From Eubacterium sp. (GTDB taxonomy: Bacteria > Bacillota_A > Clostridia > Lachnospirales > Lachnospiraceae): a stretch of DNA of 23,545 bases. Under the pieces are notes generated by a model. It made no database searches and was not told where the DNA came from. It saw only the letters and a list, made by a program, of their open reading frames with translations. The translations under genes were made by a program, and so were the position numbers. Position 1 is the stretch's first letter. Each line of letters starts with the position of its first letter. This document shows positions 1 through 8,044 of the stretch, piece by piece. The stretch spans positions 1-23,545 of the forward strand of contig JAILEL010000028.1 of NCBI GenBank assembly GCA_024687845.1. The letters are read 5' to 3'.

Positions 1-568
1 TATCAATAAGCTTTTTTCTACCAAGTCTATTAATTTCACCAACATCAGAAGCGCCAGCAAAATATTTTATACCAAACCGGTTAGCAGCGACAATAATTAA
101 AATGCCATCTTGTTTTAACATCTTTGAGGCAAGGTTTAAGGATGCGTCAGATACATCAGCTATTATTACAACATAATCAAACTTTATTGTCTCAACACTC
201 TCATCGTTGTTGTCACCTTCTTCTTCCAAAGGATTTCCTATAATAGCTTTCTCAATATCCTCTGTAGAAGAAATAACCTTAAGATTCGAGTAAACTTTAT
301 TCCTCTCCCTATTTATCTCACATTTTCTTTCATCACTGTCAAAAGAAACAACCTCACTTACCCTTTCACAGAAAAGACCGGTTACAGCGCCACACTCAGC
401 ACCAATCTCAAGAAGCCTAGCATCTTCTCTGAAGTCATACCATTCTAGAACATTTTTTCTGATATTTGACAGATTGTACAGATAATCCCATTCATCATGT
501 TCAGTCAGAAAATCTTCAAGATCATTTTCAGTTTTTACTATATTTAAGAGATTTTCGTAATCGATCAT
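1..568 (-). CDS. SAM-dependent class I methyltransferase, 3' end cut by window
   Basis: Reading the minus strand from the ATG at 568-566 gives an open frame of 189 codons running off the window edge. It begins MIDYENLLNIVKTENDLED. Around residues 52-66 it has LLEIGAECGAVTGLF, which is the glycine-rich motif I of Rossmann-fold SAM methyltransferases, followed by an acidic residue in SFDSDE where the ribose of SAM is usually held, and a later hydrophobic strand FDYVVIIADV. An AAAGGA ribosome binding site overlaps the stop codon of the wzt gene 10 bp upstream, so the two are translationally close and co-transcribed. Next to Wzm/Wzt, such a domain often belongs to a sugar or chain-terminating methyltransferase, or to a larger methyltransferase-glycosyltransferase fusion. 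The substrate cannot be told because the C-terminal part is missing. Confidence 0.8.
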   Translation of the reverse strand, partial: MIDYENLLNIVKTENDLEDFLTEHDEWDYLYNLSNIRKNVLEWYDFREDARLLEIGAECGAVTGLFCERVSEVVSFDSDERKCEINRERNKVYSNLKVISSTEDIEKAIIGNPLEEEGDNNDESVETIKFDYVVIIADVSDASLNLASKMLKQDGILIIVAANRFGIKYFAGASDVGEINRLGRKKLID

Positions 569-578
569 ATTATTTCCT

Positions 579-1976
579 TTACTTTTCTACTTTGTGAACT
601 TCAACCTTTGAATTCATGTCGTAGAATCCCACCGTATTTTTCTCAGAAACCACTGATATATTCAGTACATCATATTTACGGTCGTGTACCACGAGTTTTC
701 CTTCTTCAAATCCGGTACAGCTCATTGACAGAAGATATTCTCCACCTTGTAGGAACATTTCCTGTGTAAAGGAAGCAACATAGATATCTCCTTTATGTGC
801 TGTTCCTATATCTGTCTTCTCAAACATGGTATTGGTTCCGGTAATATCCTGTCCTTTAAGTGTTTTAAATGTATATGTAAATATCGGACTTTCTATATCC
901 TCATAGAATTCAACCTTTGACTTAAGAGTGAACCTGCTGCCCTTCATAATCGTAGTTGTTATATTTCCAAACTCATCAAAGACACCAATATCGATCAGTT
1001 TAGCCTTCATATCACCATATTCATCTAAGTTAGGATTAATCTCAAGATGGTCCATCCACTTGCCACCATCATTTGAATTATTAGAATCATCTGAAGCACC
1101 AGAATCCTGATCGTTTTTAACCGCTTTAGATTGACTGTCATTATTCCACTCTCCACCGGTCTCGGATTTATTATCTTTTATTTCAGAGTCACTTTTTTCA
1201 TTTCCAGCAGTTTCCTGAGCTTCAATATCCTCAAGTGACATTCCAACCATCAGCTTCTTGAACTTATTAATTATATCTATCGGCGTTCCCTCACCAACAT
1301 TCTTTCCATGATCAAGAAGTATAGCCTTATCGCAGTATTTCTCAATACTTGAAAGGTCATGGCTTACGAAAAGTATAGTTTTACCTTTAGCCTTAAAGTC
1401 CTCAAACTTTTTAAAGCATTTTGCCTGGAAGAATACATCACCTACAGAAAGTGCCTCATCTACGATCAGAATCTCAGGATCAATATTTATAGCAACCGCA
1501 AATGCGAGTCTTACGAACATACCTGATGAATATGTCTTAACAGGTTGATGAACAAAATCACCTATATCAGCAAAGGCAAGGATTTCATCCATCTTAGCGT
1601 CTATTTCTTCACGGCTGAAACCAATCATTGTTCCATTCAGATAAACGTTCTCAATACCGGTATACTCAGGATTGAAACCCGCGCCAAGCTCAAGAAGAGC
1701 TGATATACGACCATTTATCTCAACATTACCTGCAGTAGGATTTAAAACTCCGGTAATTATCTTCAAAATAGTTGATTTACCGGCACCATTGGTACCAATA
1801 ATACCAACACATTCGCCTTTTTTTACATCAAAAGAAACACCGTGCAGAGCATAATGTTCCTTATACTTCTTTTCCTTTGAAAGTCCAAGGGACTCTTTAA
1901 GGCGGTCAGTCGGCTTATCATATAGCTTATATAATTTTGTAACATCATTTATTCTTATTGCTATTTCGTCAGTCAT
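579..1976 (-). CDS. wzt: ABC transporter ATP-binding protein for polysaccharide export, Wzt type with C-terminal recognition domain
   Basis: The nucleotide-binding subunit would power export of an undecaprenyl-linked polysaccharide through Wzm. Using the ATG at 1976-1974 (465 aa), Walker A is GTNGAGKST at 61-69, the ABC signature YSSGM at 149-153, Walker B ILIVDEALSVGD at 169-180, and the switch His in SHD near 206. Residues about 247-308 form a low-complexity linker rich in Asp, Asn, Ser and Glu. Residues about 318-455 are beta-rich (LIDIGVFDEFGN, then ITGTN) and match the Wzt C-terminal domain that reads the modified end of the glycan. The frame extends upstream to a TTG at 2009 giving an A-rich lysine stretch, but the family starts at the MTDEIAIRI type N-terminus, so I use 1976; its ribosome site (AAGAG) is weak. 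It lies 87 bp after wzm and abuts the methyltransferase gene. Confidence 0.92.
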   Translation of the reverse strand: MTDEIAIRINDVTKLYKLYDKPTDRLKESLGLSKEKKYKEHYALHGVSFDVKKGECVGIIGTNGAGKSTILKIITGVLNPTAGNVEINGRISALLELGAGFNPEYTGIENVYLNGTMIGFSREEIDAKMDEILAFADIGDFVHQPVKTYSSGMFVRLAFAVAINIDPEILIVDEALSVGDVFFQAKCFKKFEDFKAKGKTILFVSHDLSSIEKYCDKAILLDHGKNVGEGTPIDIINKFKKLMVGMSLEDIEAQETAGNEKSDSEIKDNKSETGGEWNNDSQSKAVKNDQDSGASDDSNNSNDGGKWMDHLEINPNLDEYGDMKAKLIDIGVFDEFGNITTTIMKGSRFTLKSKVEFYEDIESPIFTYTFKTLKGQDITGTNTMFEKTDIGTAHKGDIYVASFTQEMFLQGGEYLLSMSCTGFEEGKLVVHDRKYDVLNISVVSEKNTVGFYDMNSKVEVHKVEK

Positions 1977-2063
1977 TTTTTTTACTCTTAAAATTTTCTT
2001 CTTTTTCAAGCTTTTGCTTTAACTTTTTCTCAAGAAGGATAAAATTTACAGTTCTTTTTAATC

Positions 2064-3473
2064 TTACAGCACATCTGCAAAATGCACTTTCAGCCTTCTG
2101 AATATTTTAAATCCAAGCCCCATTACAAGAACTGTCAGTATCCAGAAATATATGGTCCAGAGAAGGGTGTCTCCCTGCCAGAACCACTGTTTTCTGAGAA
2201 GGCTGTCTCTAAATCCGCTTACTATATAGAACATTGGATTCAGTTTGAAAAGCTTAAGTGCAAGTGGGCCAAGCATGCCCTCTGCATTCCACATGATTGG
2301 TGTAAGCCAGACACCAACCTGAATAACGAATATATTTATAAACTGTCCTAAATCTTTAAAGAACACTACTATCGCCGATGTAAGGTATGTAAGTCCCAGT
2401 ACAAATACCACGTCACAGAAAATATAGTAGAAAACTTGAATTGCATAAATGCTTGGAACGTAGCCCATGCATATGCAAAGTATTATCGCAAATGCAGTAA
2501 AGAAGAAATGTACAAACAGCGCTGACATAACCTTTACAAATGGAAGAATATCAATATTGAATACAACCTTTTTAACAAGATAATTATATTCAACAAGAGC
2601 ATTTGTTCCACCACTCAGGGCATCCGAAAAGAAGAACCAGGATACGATTCCGACTATCAGATAAAGAACGAATGGATAACCTGATACATTTCCTGACTTA
2701 AGTCCTACCGTAAATACAAACCAATATACAAGCACAGTTACAACTGGCTGAATAAAAGCCCAAAGAATTCCGAGAAATGAACCGGCATATTTCTGCTTGA
2801 AATCATTCTTGGCAAGATTCATTGCGAGACGTCTGTTCTGATATATCTCAACCGGAATATCTATAAGCGAGAAGAAATGCAGCAAAATATAAACAGCAAG
2901 AACATCAACAATTACAGCAAGTATAATATCTAGAATAATGGTCTTATTATGTGTTCCTTCTACATAACTTGAAAGCAACTGATCCTTATGAAACTGAATT
3001 AGTATATTAGGATCACCTGCTTCGGCTTCGAGAACTATACTTTCTCCATCTGATTCTGATATAATCTCCCTGGAAGTAATGCCAACTGCATTCACTTCTG
3101 ACTCAAGCTGCTCTGGTTCGATCTCATAACGAATGTTTGATGCCTCAAAGTACATATCATGAATCGTTGTCTTTCCAGCCTTCGCACCTAGATCAAATCT
3201 AAGATTATCAAACTCTGCCGGGAATGCAAAGGTAAGTTTTTTTAGCTTTCCGGCTTCCTCATAATCTGCTGTATCACTGTTATCCTCGGAAAAATCCCCA
3301 CCAGCTTTAGAATAATAGATCTGGTAAGTCTCATCTCTATCAGAAGAAAGTTCTACAACAAAAGATATCCCCTTAAAATCTATATCAGAATAATCAATCT
3401 TCCAGAATATTAAAATATTTAATAAAATAATTCCTATTACAAATAGTATTCGTAATATTTTTTTCTTTTTCAT
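2064..3473 (-). CDS. wzm: ABC transporter permease for polysaccharide export, Wzm type with extra N-terminal extracytoplasmic domain
   Basis: Membrane subunit of the Wzm/Wzt exporter, 469 aa against about 260 for a usual Wzm. The C-terminal part from about residue 210 is a standard ABC-2 permease, with NDFKQKYAGSFLGILWAF (coupling/interface helix region) followed by six hydrophobic segments. In front lies an added module: a membrane segment at about 6-24, an acidic beta-rich stretch at about 27-177 that should face outside, and a second membrane segment at about 179-203. The added part contains ELSSDRDETYQIYY and LRFDLGAKAG, a pattern I associate with small beta-sandwich domains attached to polysaccharide membrane enzymes in Gram-positives; that link is from memory and not proven. 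A GAGG site sits about 14 nt before the ATG, at the end of rfbC, so translation may be coupled. Confidence 0.9.
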   Translation of the reverse strand: MKKKKILRILFVIGIILLNILIFWKIDYSDIDFKGISFVVELSSDRDETYQIYYSKAGGDFSEDNSDTADYEEAGKLKKLTFAFPAEFDNLRFDLGAKAGKTTIHDMYFEASNIRYEIEPEQLESEVNAVGITSREIISESDGESIVLEAEAGDPNILIQFHKDQLLSSYVEGTHNKTIILDIILAVIVDVLAVYILLHFFSLIDIPVEIYQNRRLAMNLAKNDFKQKYAGSFLGILWAFIQPVVTVLVYWFVFTVGLKSGNVSGYPFVLYLIVGIVSWFFFSDALSGGTNALVEYNYLVKKVVFNIDILPFVKVMSALFVHFFFTAFAIILCICMGYVPSIYAIQVFYYIFCDVVFVLGLTYLTSAIVVFFKDLGQFINIFVIQVGVWLTPIMWNAEGMLGPLALKLFKLNPMFYIVSGFRDSLLRKQWFWQGDTLLWTIYFWILTVLVMGLGFKIFRRLKVHFADVL

Positions 3474-3480
3474 ATAGTCT

Positions 3481-4068
3481 TTACAGACCTCTTTCCTCTT
3501 TGTAAGCTGCGATTCCGCCCCAAACCTTATCTTTATCAGAAAGTGTCAGATCATCTGCTGTCATTCCCTCTGGCATTGGCCACTCTACTCCAATTTCAGG
3601 GTCTGACCAGAGAAGTCCGCCCTCATCATTTGGATGATAAAAGTCAGTACATTTGTAGCAGAATTCAGCATAATCTGAAAGAACGATGAATCCATGGGCA
3701 AAATTCTTAGGAATCATGAACTGCTTCTTATTCTCTGCAGAAAGTCTCACACCATACCATTTACCGAAGGTTTTGCTTCCTTCTCTAAGATCTACAGCAA
3801 CATCGAATACTTCACCGCTGATAACTCGAACAAGCTTGTCCTGTGGAAACTCTTTCTGAAAATGAAGTCCTCTCAGAACCCCCTTCTTTGAAGCACTCTG
3901 ATTATCCTGCACGAAAACATAGTCCATTCCTGCAGCCTTCATATCATTCTCATTATATGTCTCAACAAAGTATCCTCTGTCATCGCCGAAGACTGTAGGT
4001 GTAATAACCTTAAGTCCCTCAATCTCTACTCCATCAACTAAACATGATTCAACTGTAATCTTTCCCAT
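3481..4068 (-). CDS. rfbC: dTDP-4-dehydrorhamnose 3,5-epimerase family (RmlC/RfbC)
   Basis: A 195-aa cupin-fold sugar nucleotide epimerase of normal family length. The core motifs are all visible: FGDDRGYFVETYNE at 28-40, GVLRGLHFQ with the catalytic base His69, KLVRVISGEVFDVAVDLR, IPKNFAHGF, FCYKCTDFY with the active-site Tyr138, and LSDKD near 176-180. The classical reaction is double epimerisation of dTDP-4-keto-6-deoxyglucose toward L-rhamnose. The partner genes rmlA, rmlB and rmlD are not in the window. Because the neighbouring genes make CDP-linked sugars, an alternative is a 5-epimerase acting on a CDP-4-keto-3,6-dideoxyhexose, as AscE does in the CDP-ascarylose pathway; the strong match to the rhamnose-type motifs makes RmlC the first choice. 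ATG is preceded by AAAGGA at 7 nt. It is 117 bp downstream of the GT-C gene. Confidence 0.93.
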   Translation of the reverse strand: MGKITVESCLVDGVEIEGLKVITPTVFGDDRGYFVETYNENDMKAAGMDYVFVQDNQSASKKGVLRGLHFQKEFPQDKLVRVISGEVFDVAVDLREGSKTFGKWYGVRLSAENKKQFMIPKNFAHGFIVLSDYAEFCYKCTDFYHPNDEGGLLWSDPEIGVEWPMPEGMTADDLTLSDKDKVWGGIAAYKEERGL

Positions 4069-4133
4069 TTTCTTATCCTTTCCATAATTTATACTTAATA
4101 ACTATTTTCTTTATAAAATGATGTTTAAATGTA

Positions 4134-4158
4134 GGGTTCAAAAATACCTTTTGAAGCC
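4134..4158. other. Intergenic hairpin between the GT-C gene and rfbC
   Basis: Arms GGGTTCAAAA (4134-4143) and TTTTGAAGCC (4149-4158) pair over ten positions with one mismatch around a five-base loop. On the transcribed minus strand there is no T run after it, so it is unlikely to be a full terminator. It could be a processing or stability hairpin that lets the last genes of the operon be expressed at a different level. The rest of the 117-bp gap is AT-rich without an obvious strong promoter. Confidence 0.4.
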
Positions 4159-4185
4159 ATATGATAAAAATATAGATAATTCATT

Positions 4186-5988
4186 TTAGTCAGGATCATT
4201 ATTATCTTCTATCACTTTCGCACCTGGCTTCTCATTATCCTTAACCTCGTAAGGGGTAACTCCCATACCTCCGTCATTTACAAGAGTAGCAGGATCAAGT
4301 CCCAGCTTTCTGCATGCCTCATCGTAGTAGCTGTTCAGAACCCATATCTGACCTGAATCCGGCATATATCTGTAATTATCTAGTATGAACTGATATGCTT
4401 CAGGTGCATATTCGCTCATCTTATGCCCCCAGGATTCATATCCCAGCTGGAACATAATTACTCTCGGCGGATTCTTGCGAAGGTCATCCATTTTATTTAT
4501 TCCGACACCTTCCCACATCCATGGACAGCTGACGGATGGACCTGTTGTCACACGTTTCGATGCCCAAGGAATAGCATCACACATATTAGTCTGCCAGATT
4601 CTTTCATCCTCGTCTGTAAGAGTGAGGACATAATCTGTATCATACTGATAATGGTTATATTCAGAATTCAGTATAATCGTAAAAAGATTATTAATATTAT
4701 AGGAATAATTTGCAAAAATCAGAACAACTGTTGTTGCAAGAAATCCTTTTCTGGCGAGCCCTGCCTTACTAAAACTATCTTTACTGTGATATGTATATTC
4801 TACCAATACTATCATAGTAAACATGGATATAAGTGCCACTAGTACCTTACCATGATAATTAAAATATCCTCTCAGACCACAACTAAGAGCAAAAATAGCC
4901 ATAGTAAGTCCCGATATTACACCATTTTTCTTTGCAAGGCGATACGGAAAATATAACACTCCGGTAAGTAAAGTTATCCATCTTAGTGCAAATGTCGGTT
5001 CAATATTTTTAATCTTAATATCAAAGAATGCATTTGCAAAATCGGTTATAGGCTGCAGAAATGTACCAGCAGCTCCACCACCGATTCCTCCATTATATTT
5101 TGGATAATAAAGTCTGTTGATAAGATATGCATCCATATAGAATGAACCAAGAGACTTGGTTGCCAGACCATAGATGAGGAATATCACCCAAGGAATTGCC
5201 ACGATTCCAAAGAGCTTAAAATATCTTTTGATCATCATGAGCCACCAATCCTTCTGTGGCTGATGTTTTTCGATTCCCCATTTGATTTCGGTAAGAAGAA
5301 CACCGAGTCCCACAAAGAAAAGTGGGAATATTGATATAAAGCTTGTTCCGAAGGTAAACATTACACCGATACACATAAGGATACATCCCTTTGTATCGAT
5401 ATCCTTTTCCTTAAGGAATCTTATAAACTCAAGCGCAAATATCTCAATACCTATAATCGACAGATTTTCAGACAAAATCTGAGTAGAAAAATCCTGAACC
5501 TGCATAAGGGTGAGATAAAGAAGTGGATGCAGGACAAGTGCCCATTTATTAACGTATTTTCTATATCTGAAGACAAAGCCTGTCCAGAATCCTGCAAAAA
5601 GAATGTAGTAATAAATTCGCTGGAGATAAACCTGTTTAGCTCCAAGTATATAAAATATAGCACTGTAAATGTAGGTAAATGGCATATGTTGGGAAGCAAT
5701 GTCTCTATAAAGAACCTTGCCCTTTACCATCTCAAATGCAACTGTATAGATATCCAGCTCATCAGGATCAAACCAGACATCATAAACATACTTAAGCTGC
5801 AAAATCATATAAAATGCGAAAATAAGTACTCCAAAGGTAATAAGCCTTCCTCTGCCCTGAGTCAGCTGACTTTGGATTCTTCCAAAAAATCCTGTTAAAA
5901 CTGCCTTTTTTTCTTTATCTGCTTTGTTTTTATTTTTTGATGCACCTGATTTTGCTGCCACGAATTTAGACCTCACATTTCTTATCAT
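4186..5988 (-). CDS. Polytopic GT-C fold glycosyltransferase (GT39/ArnT-like), probable
   Basis: About 600 aa with a basic cytoplasmic N-terminus (about 1-48, rich in Lys), then roughly ten hydrophobic segments up to residue ~440 and a soluble C-terminal region of ~150 aa. After the first membrane segment comes YVYDVWFDPDELDIYT with the acidic pair D76-E77, the position of the catalytic Asp/Glu motif in the first outer loop of GT-C enzymes that use polyprenyl-phosphate sugars. RDIASQHMPFTYIYSAIFY is also typical of this fold. It likely transfers a sugar on the outer face of the membrane to the exported glycan or another envelope acceptor. The GT2 gene ending 20 bp upstream probably makes its donor. 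ATG at 5988 is preceded directly by an in-frame TTG (5991); neither has a clear ribosome site. No specific family name can be assigned with certainty. Confidence 0.78.
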   Translation of the reverse strand: MIRNVRSKFVAAKSGASKNKNKADKEKKAVLTGFFGRIQSQLTQGRGRLITFGVLIFAFYMILQLKYVYDVWFDPDELDIYTVAFEMVKGKVLYRDIASQHMPFTYIYSAIFYILGAKQVYLQRIYYYILFAGFWTGFVFRYRKYVNKWALVLHPLLYLTLMQVQDFSTQILSENLSIIGIEIFALEFIRFLKEKDIDTKGCILMCIGVMFTFGTSFISIFPLFFVGLGVLLTEIKWGIEKHQPQKDWWLMMIKRYFKLFGIVAIPWVIFLIYGLATKSLGSFYMDAYLINRLYYPKYNGGIGGGAAGTFLQPITDFANAFFDIKIKNIEPTFALRWITLLTGVLYFPYRLAKKNGVISGLTMAIFALSCGLRGYFNYHGKVLVALISMFTMIVLVEYTYHSKDSFSKAGLARKGFLATTVVLIFANYSYNINNLFTIILNSEYNHYQYDTDYVLTLTDEDERIWQTNMCDAIPWASKRVTTGPSVSCPWMWEGVGINKMDDLRKNPPRVIMFQLGYESWGHKMSEYAPEAYQFILDNYRYMPDSGQIWVLNSYYDEACRKLGLDPATLVNDGGMGVTPYEVKDNEKPGAKVIEDNNDPD

Positions 5989-6007
5989 CAATGTTACTGT
6001 TCATTAT

Positions 6008-6973
6008 CTATTTCCTATAGATAGGATTGTCCTTTTCAAAGTTAATTCTTTCTTCTTCAACAACCAGTGGACGGTTCATTATCCTCTTATTCATACTCAT
6101 GATATATTCTCCCATGAATCCTATGGAGAATATCTGCACCGATCCAAGGAAGGACATAAGTATGATAAGCGGCGCCATACCTGCTTCAAAACCATACCAG
6201 TTTGTCAGCTTCAGAACGAGATAAACAAGCCCTATTATAATACTTATCAATGCTACAATTACGCCGAAAAACGTACATAGTCTAAGTCCAATCTTTGTAT
6301 AGGATGTAATAGACAGCATGCCCGCATCATATAGGGTATAGAAGTTATTATGAGTCTTTCCAGCTCTTCTTTTAGGCTGTTCATACTCGATCTCTTTACG
6401 CTCAAATCCGAGTTCTGCAACAATTCCTCTCAAGAAAGGAGTTGGATCATCAAGATTTCTAAGCACCTCTATAAATTCTCTGTCATAAAGACCGGATCCT
6501 GTAAAATGCTGAATCTGTTCAACATCCGAGAATTTCTTTACGAAACTGTAATACATTGATCTCAATGCATACATCAGTTTATTTTCCTGGCTTGAGGTTT
6601 TTATTCCGATTACAATCTTGTATCCATTTTCCCATTCCGCCAGATACTTAGGTATCATTTCAATTGGATCCTGAAAATCACATACCATAGAAATAACACA
6701 GTCGCCTGTTGTCTGTAGCATTCCATAATATGGTGAGTTGAACTGTCCAAAATTCTTGGCATTCAGAATAGCCTTCACATGTTTATTCCGCTTGCATATT
6801 TCCCGAAGAAGCGGACGGGTATTATCTGAAGAAGCATTATCAATAAAAAGCAGTTCATAATCATACTGAGGAAGATTTTCCTCAAACATTTCCTGAATAG
6901 CCTTGCTCATAGGAACTACATTTTCTTCTTCATTATAACAAGGTATAAGTACACTAACTTTCTTTCTGGCCAT
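6008..6973 (-). CDS. GT2 polyprenyl-phosphate sugar transferase, GtrB/DPM1-like
   Basis: Makes a polyprenyl-phosphate-linked monosaccharide from a nucleotide sugar at the inner membrane face. With the ATG at 6973-6971 the protein is 321 aa. Residues 1-220 are a GT-A domain: VSVLIPCYNEEENV at 6-19, FIDNASSDNT at 43-52, the metal-binding CDFQDP at 98-103, and RRAGKT at 202-207. Two membrane helices follow at about 234-256 and 266-288, with a short basic tail, the topology of GtrB and its relatives. The frame is open upstream to 7030, but a GGAGG six bases before 6973 fixes the start and removes overlap with the SDR gene. It sits between the nucleotide-sugar genes and the GT-C transferase, which fits a donor-maker/donor-user pair. 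Confidence 0.93.
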   Translation of the reverse strand: MARKKVSVLIPCYNEEENVVPMSKAIQEMFEENLPQYDYELLFIDNASSDNTRPLLREICKRNKHVKAILNAKNFGQFNSPYYGMLQTTGDCVISMVCDFQDPIEMIPKYLAEWENGYKIVIGIKTSSQENKLMYALRSMYYSFVKKFSDVEQIQHFTGSGLYDREFIEVLRNLDDPTPFLRGIVAELGFERKEIEYEQPKRRAGKTHNNFYTLYDAGMLSITSYTKIGLRLCTFFGVIVALISIIIGLVYLVLKLTNWYGFEAGMAPLIILMSFLGSVQIFSIGFMGEYIMSMNKRIMNRPLVVEEERINFEKDNPIYRK

Positions 6974-7008
6974 GTCATGCCTCCGAATAATTTGATGTGT
7001 TGTGTTAA

Positions 7009-7959
7009 TTAAGCGTTCTTCTTCGCCCATTCTACAGTCTTTCTGATTCCGTCTTCAAAAGAAGTTTCCGGTCTGTATCCTGTATCTGCCACAAGATCAT
7101 TGATATCAGCTACAAGATGCATTACCTGATTTGGATTGTAATCTCTCTCCCCGATTCCAACGTCAAGAGTTGGATTGATTGCATCCCTGATTGCATAAAT
7201 ATAGTCTCTGAGCAGTCTCTGCTCACCTGAACCAATAGTATATGCTTTCTGATCAACACCGGACTCACCGACTGCAATAAATGCTCTCGCACAGTCCTCT
7301 GCATATATATAATCCCACACCTGCTCAGCCGGCGAAAACTTCATTCGCTCACCCTTTAGCATGGTTCTGATTGCTGACATAACCATTGTATAGTCATTAT
7401 CTCCAGGACCATAGCAACTTAGGATTCTGCACCAGCATTGTCTCATTCCGAGATTCTTACATTCAAGTGCAGTAAGTCTGCCTGCTGCAAGCTTGGCTAT
7501 ACCATATCCAGTTATCGGATCCTTCGGAAGCTCATCTGAGAGATTCCCACTTACTATTCCGAATTCTGCCTGAGATCCTGCTCCAATAAAGGTTTTACAA
7601 CCTGCTTCGTAAGCCAGATGAACTGCATCTATAGCAGCCTTAATATTTGATTCCTGCTTTGCAGCATCATTTCTGCCCGGACCAAAGGTATGTCCCCATC
7701 CAAAATGGAAAAATGTATCATGTTCCCATCCCAGCTTATCTCTAAGGGTTGGGAGATCCCACAAGCTGCATTCTACTACATTAAGTTTTCCCATATCACG
7801 AATCTCAGCGGTTTCCTTTACCTCCAGAGACTCAAGATTATGCATTTTTTCAGACATAGGACGCACAATGGCTGTGACATTTACTCCCTGTCCAAGTAAT
7901 ATAGCTGCAACGTGGGCACCAAGCATTCCAGTTGCACCGGTTATAATTACATTTTTCAT
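7009..7959 (-). CDS. NAD(P)-dependent epimerase/reductase, extended SDR; probable CDP-4-keto-3,6-dideoxyhexose reductase
   Basis: A 316-aa extended short-chain dehydrogenase. The nucleotide motif is GATGMLG at 8-14; the catalytic set is Ser129 in GAGSQAEFG and Y152-x3-K156 in GYGIAK. HFGWGHTFGPG at about 85-95 replaces the more usual HLAA motif after the fourth strand. Following rfbF, rfbG and rfbH directly, the natural role is the last step, reduction of the 4-keto group of CDP-4-keto-3,6-dideoxyglucose (the step of abequose, paratose or ascarylose synthases). The stereochemistry of the product cannot be read from the sequence. AAGGAG lies six bases before the ATG. The gene follows rfbH after 85 bp. 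An epimerase on another nucleotide sugar remains possible. Confidence 0.85.
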   Translation of the reverse strand: MKNVIITGATGMLGAHVAAILLGQGVNVTAIVRPMSEKMHNLESLEVKETAEIRDMGKLNVVECSLWDLPTLRDKLGWEHDTFFHFGWGHTFGPGRNDAAKQESNIKAAIDAVHLAYEAGCKTFIGAGSQAEFGIVSGNLSDELPKDPITGYGIAKLAAGRLTALECKNLGMRQCWCRILSCYGPGDNDYTMVMSAIRTMLKGERMKFSPAEQVWDYIYAEDCARAFIAVGESGVDQKAYTIGSGEQRLLRDYIYAIRDAINPTLDVGIGERDYNPNQVMHLVADINDLVADTGYRPETSFEDGIRKTVEWAKKNA

Positions 7960-8044
7960 CCAAAACTCCTTGATGTTTTTCTTGTTATTAATTACTGACT
8001 ATTGCTCAATTAAAACAATCCTTCTATCCCAGATTATCTACTGT

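Noticed and set aside
1974..2009. wzt open frame and wzm both begin with MKKKKILR, suggesting a duplication.
   Set aside because: The wzt stretch precedes the real start and begins with TTG; both are A-rich codon runs and similarity ends after eight residues.
4423..4842. Open frame of 139 codons on the plus strand.
   Set aside because: Lies wholly inside the GT-C gene on the other strand, with no family-like sequence and no ribosome site; a shadow frame.
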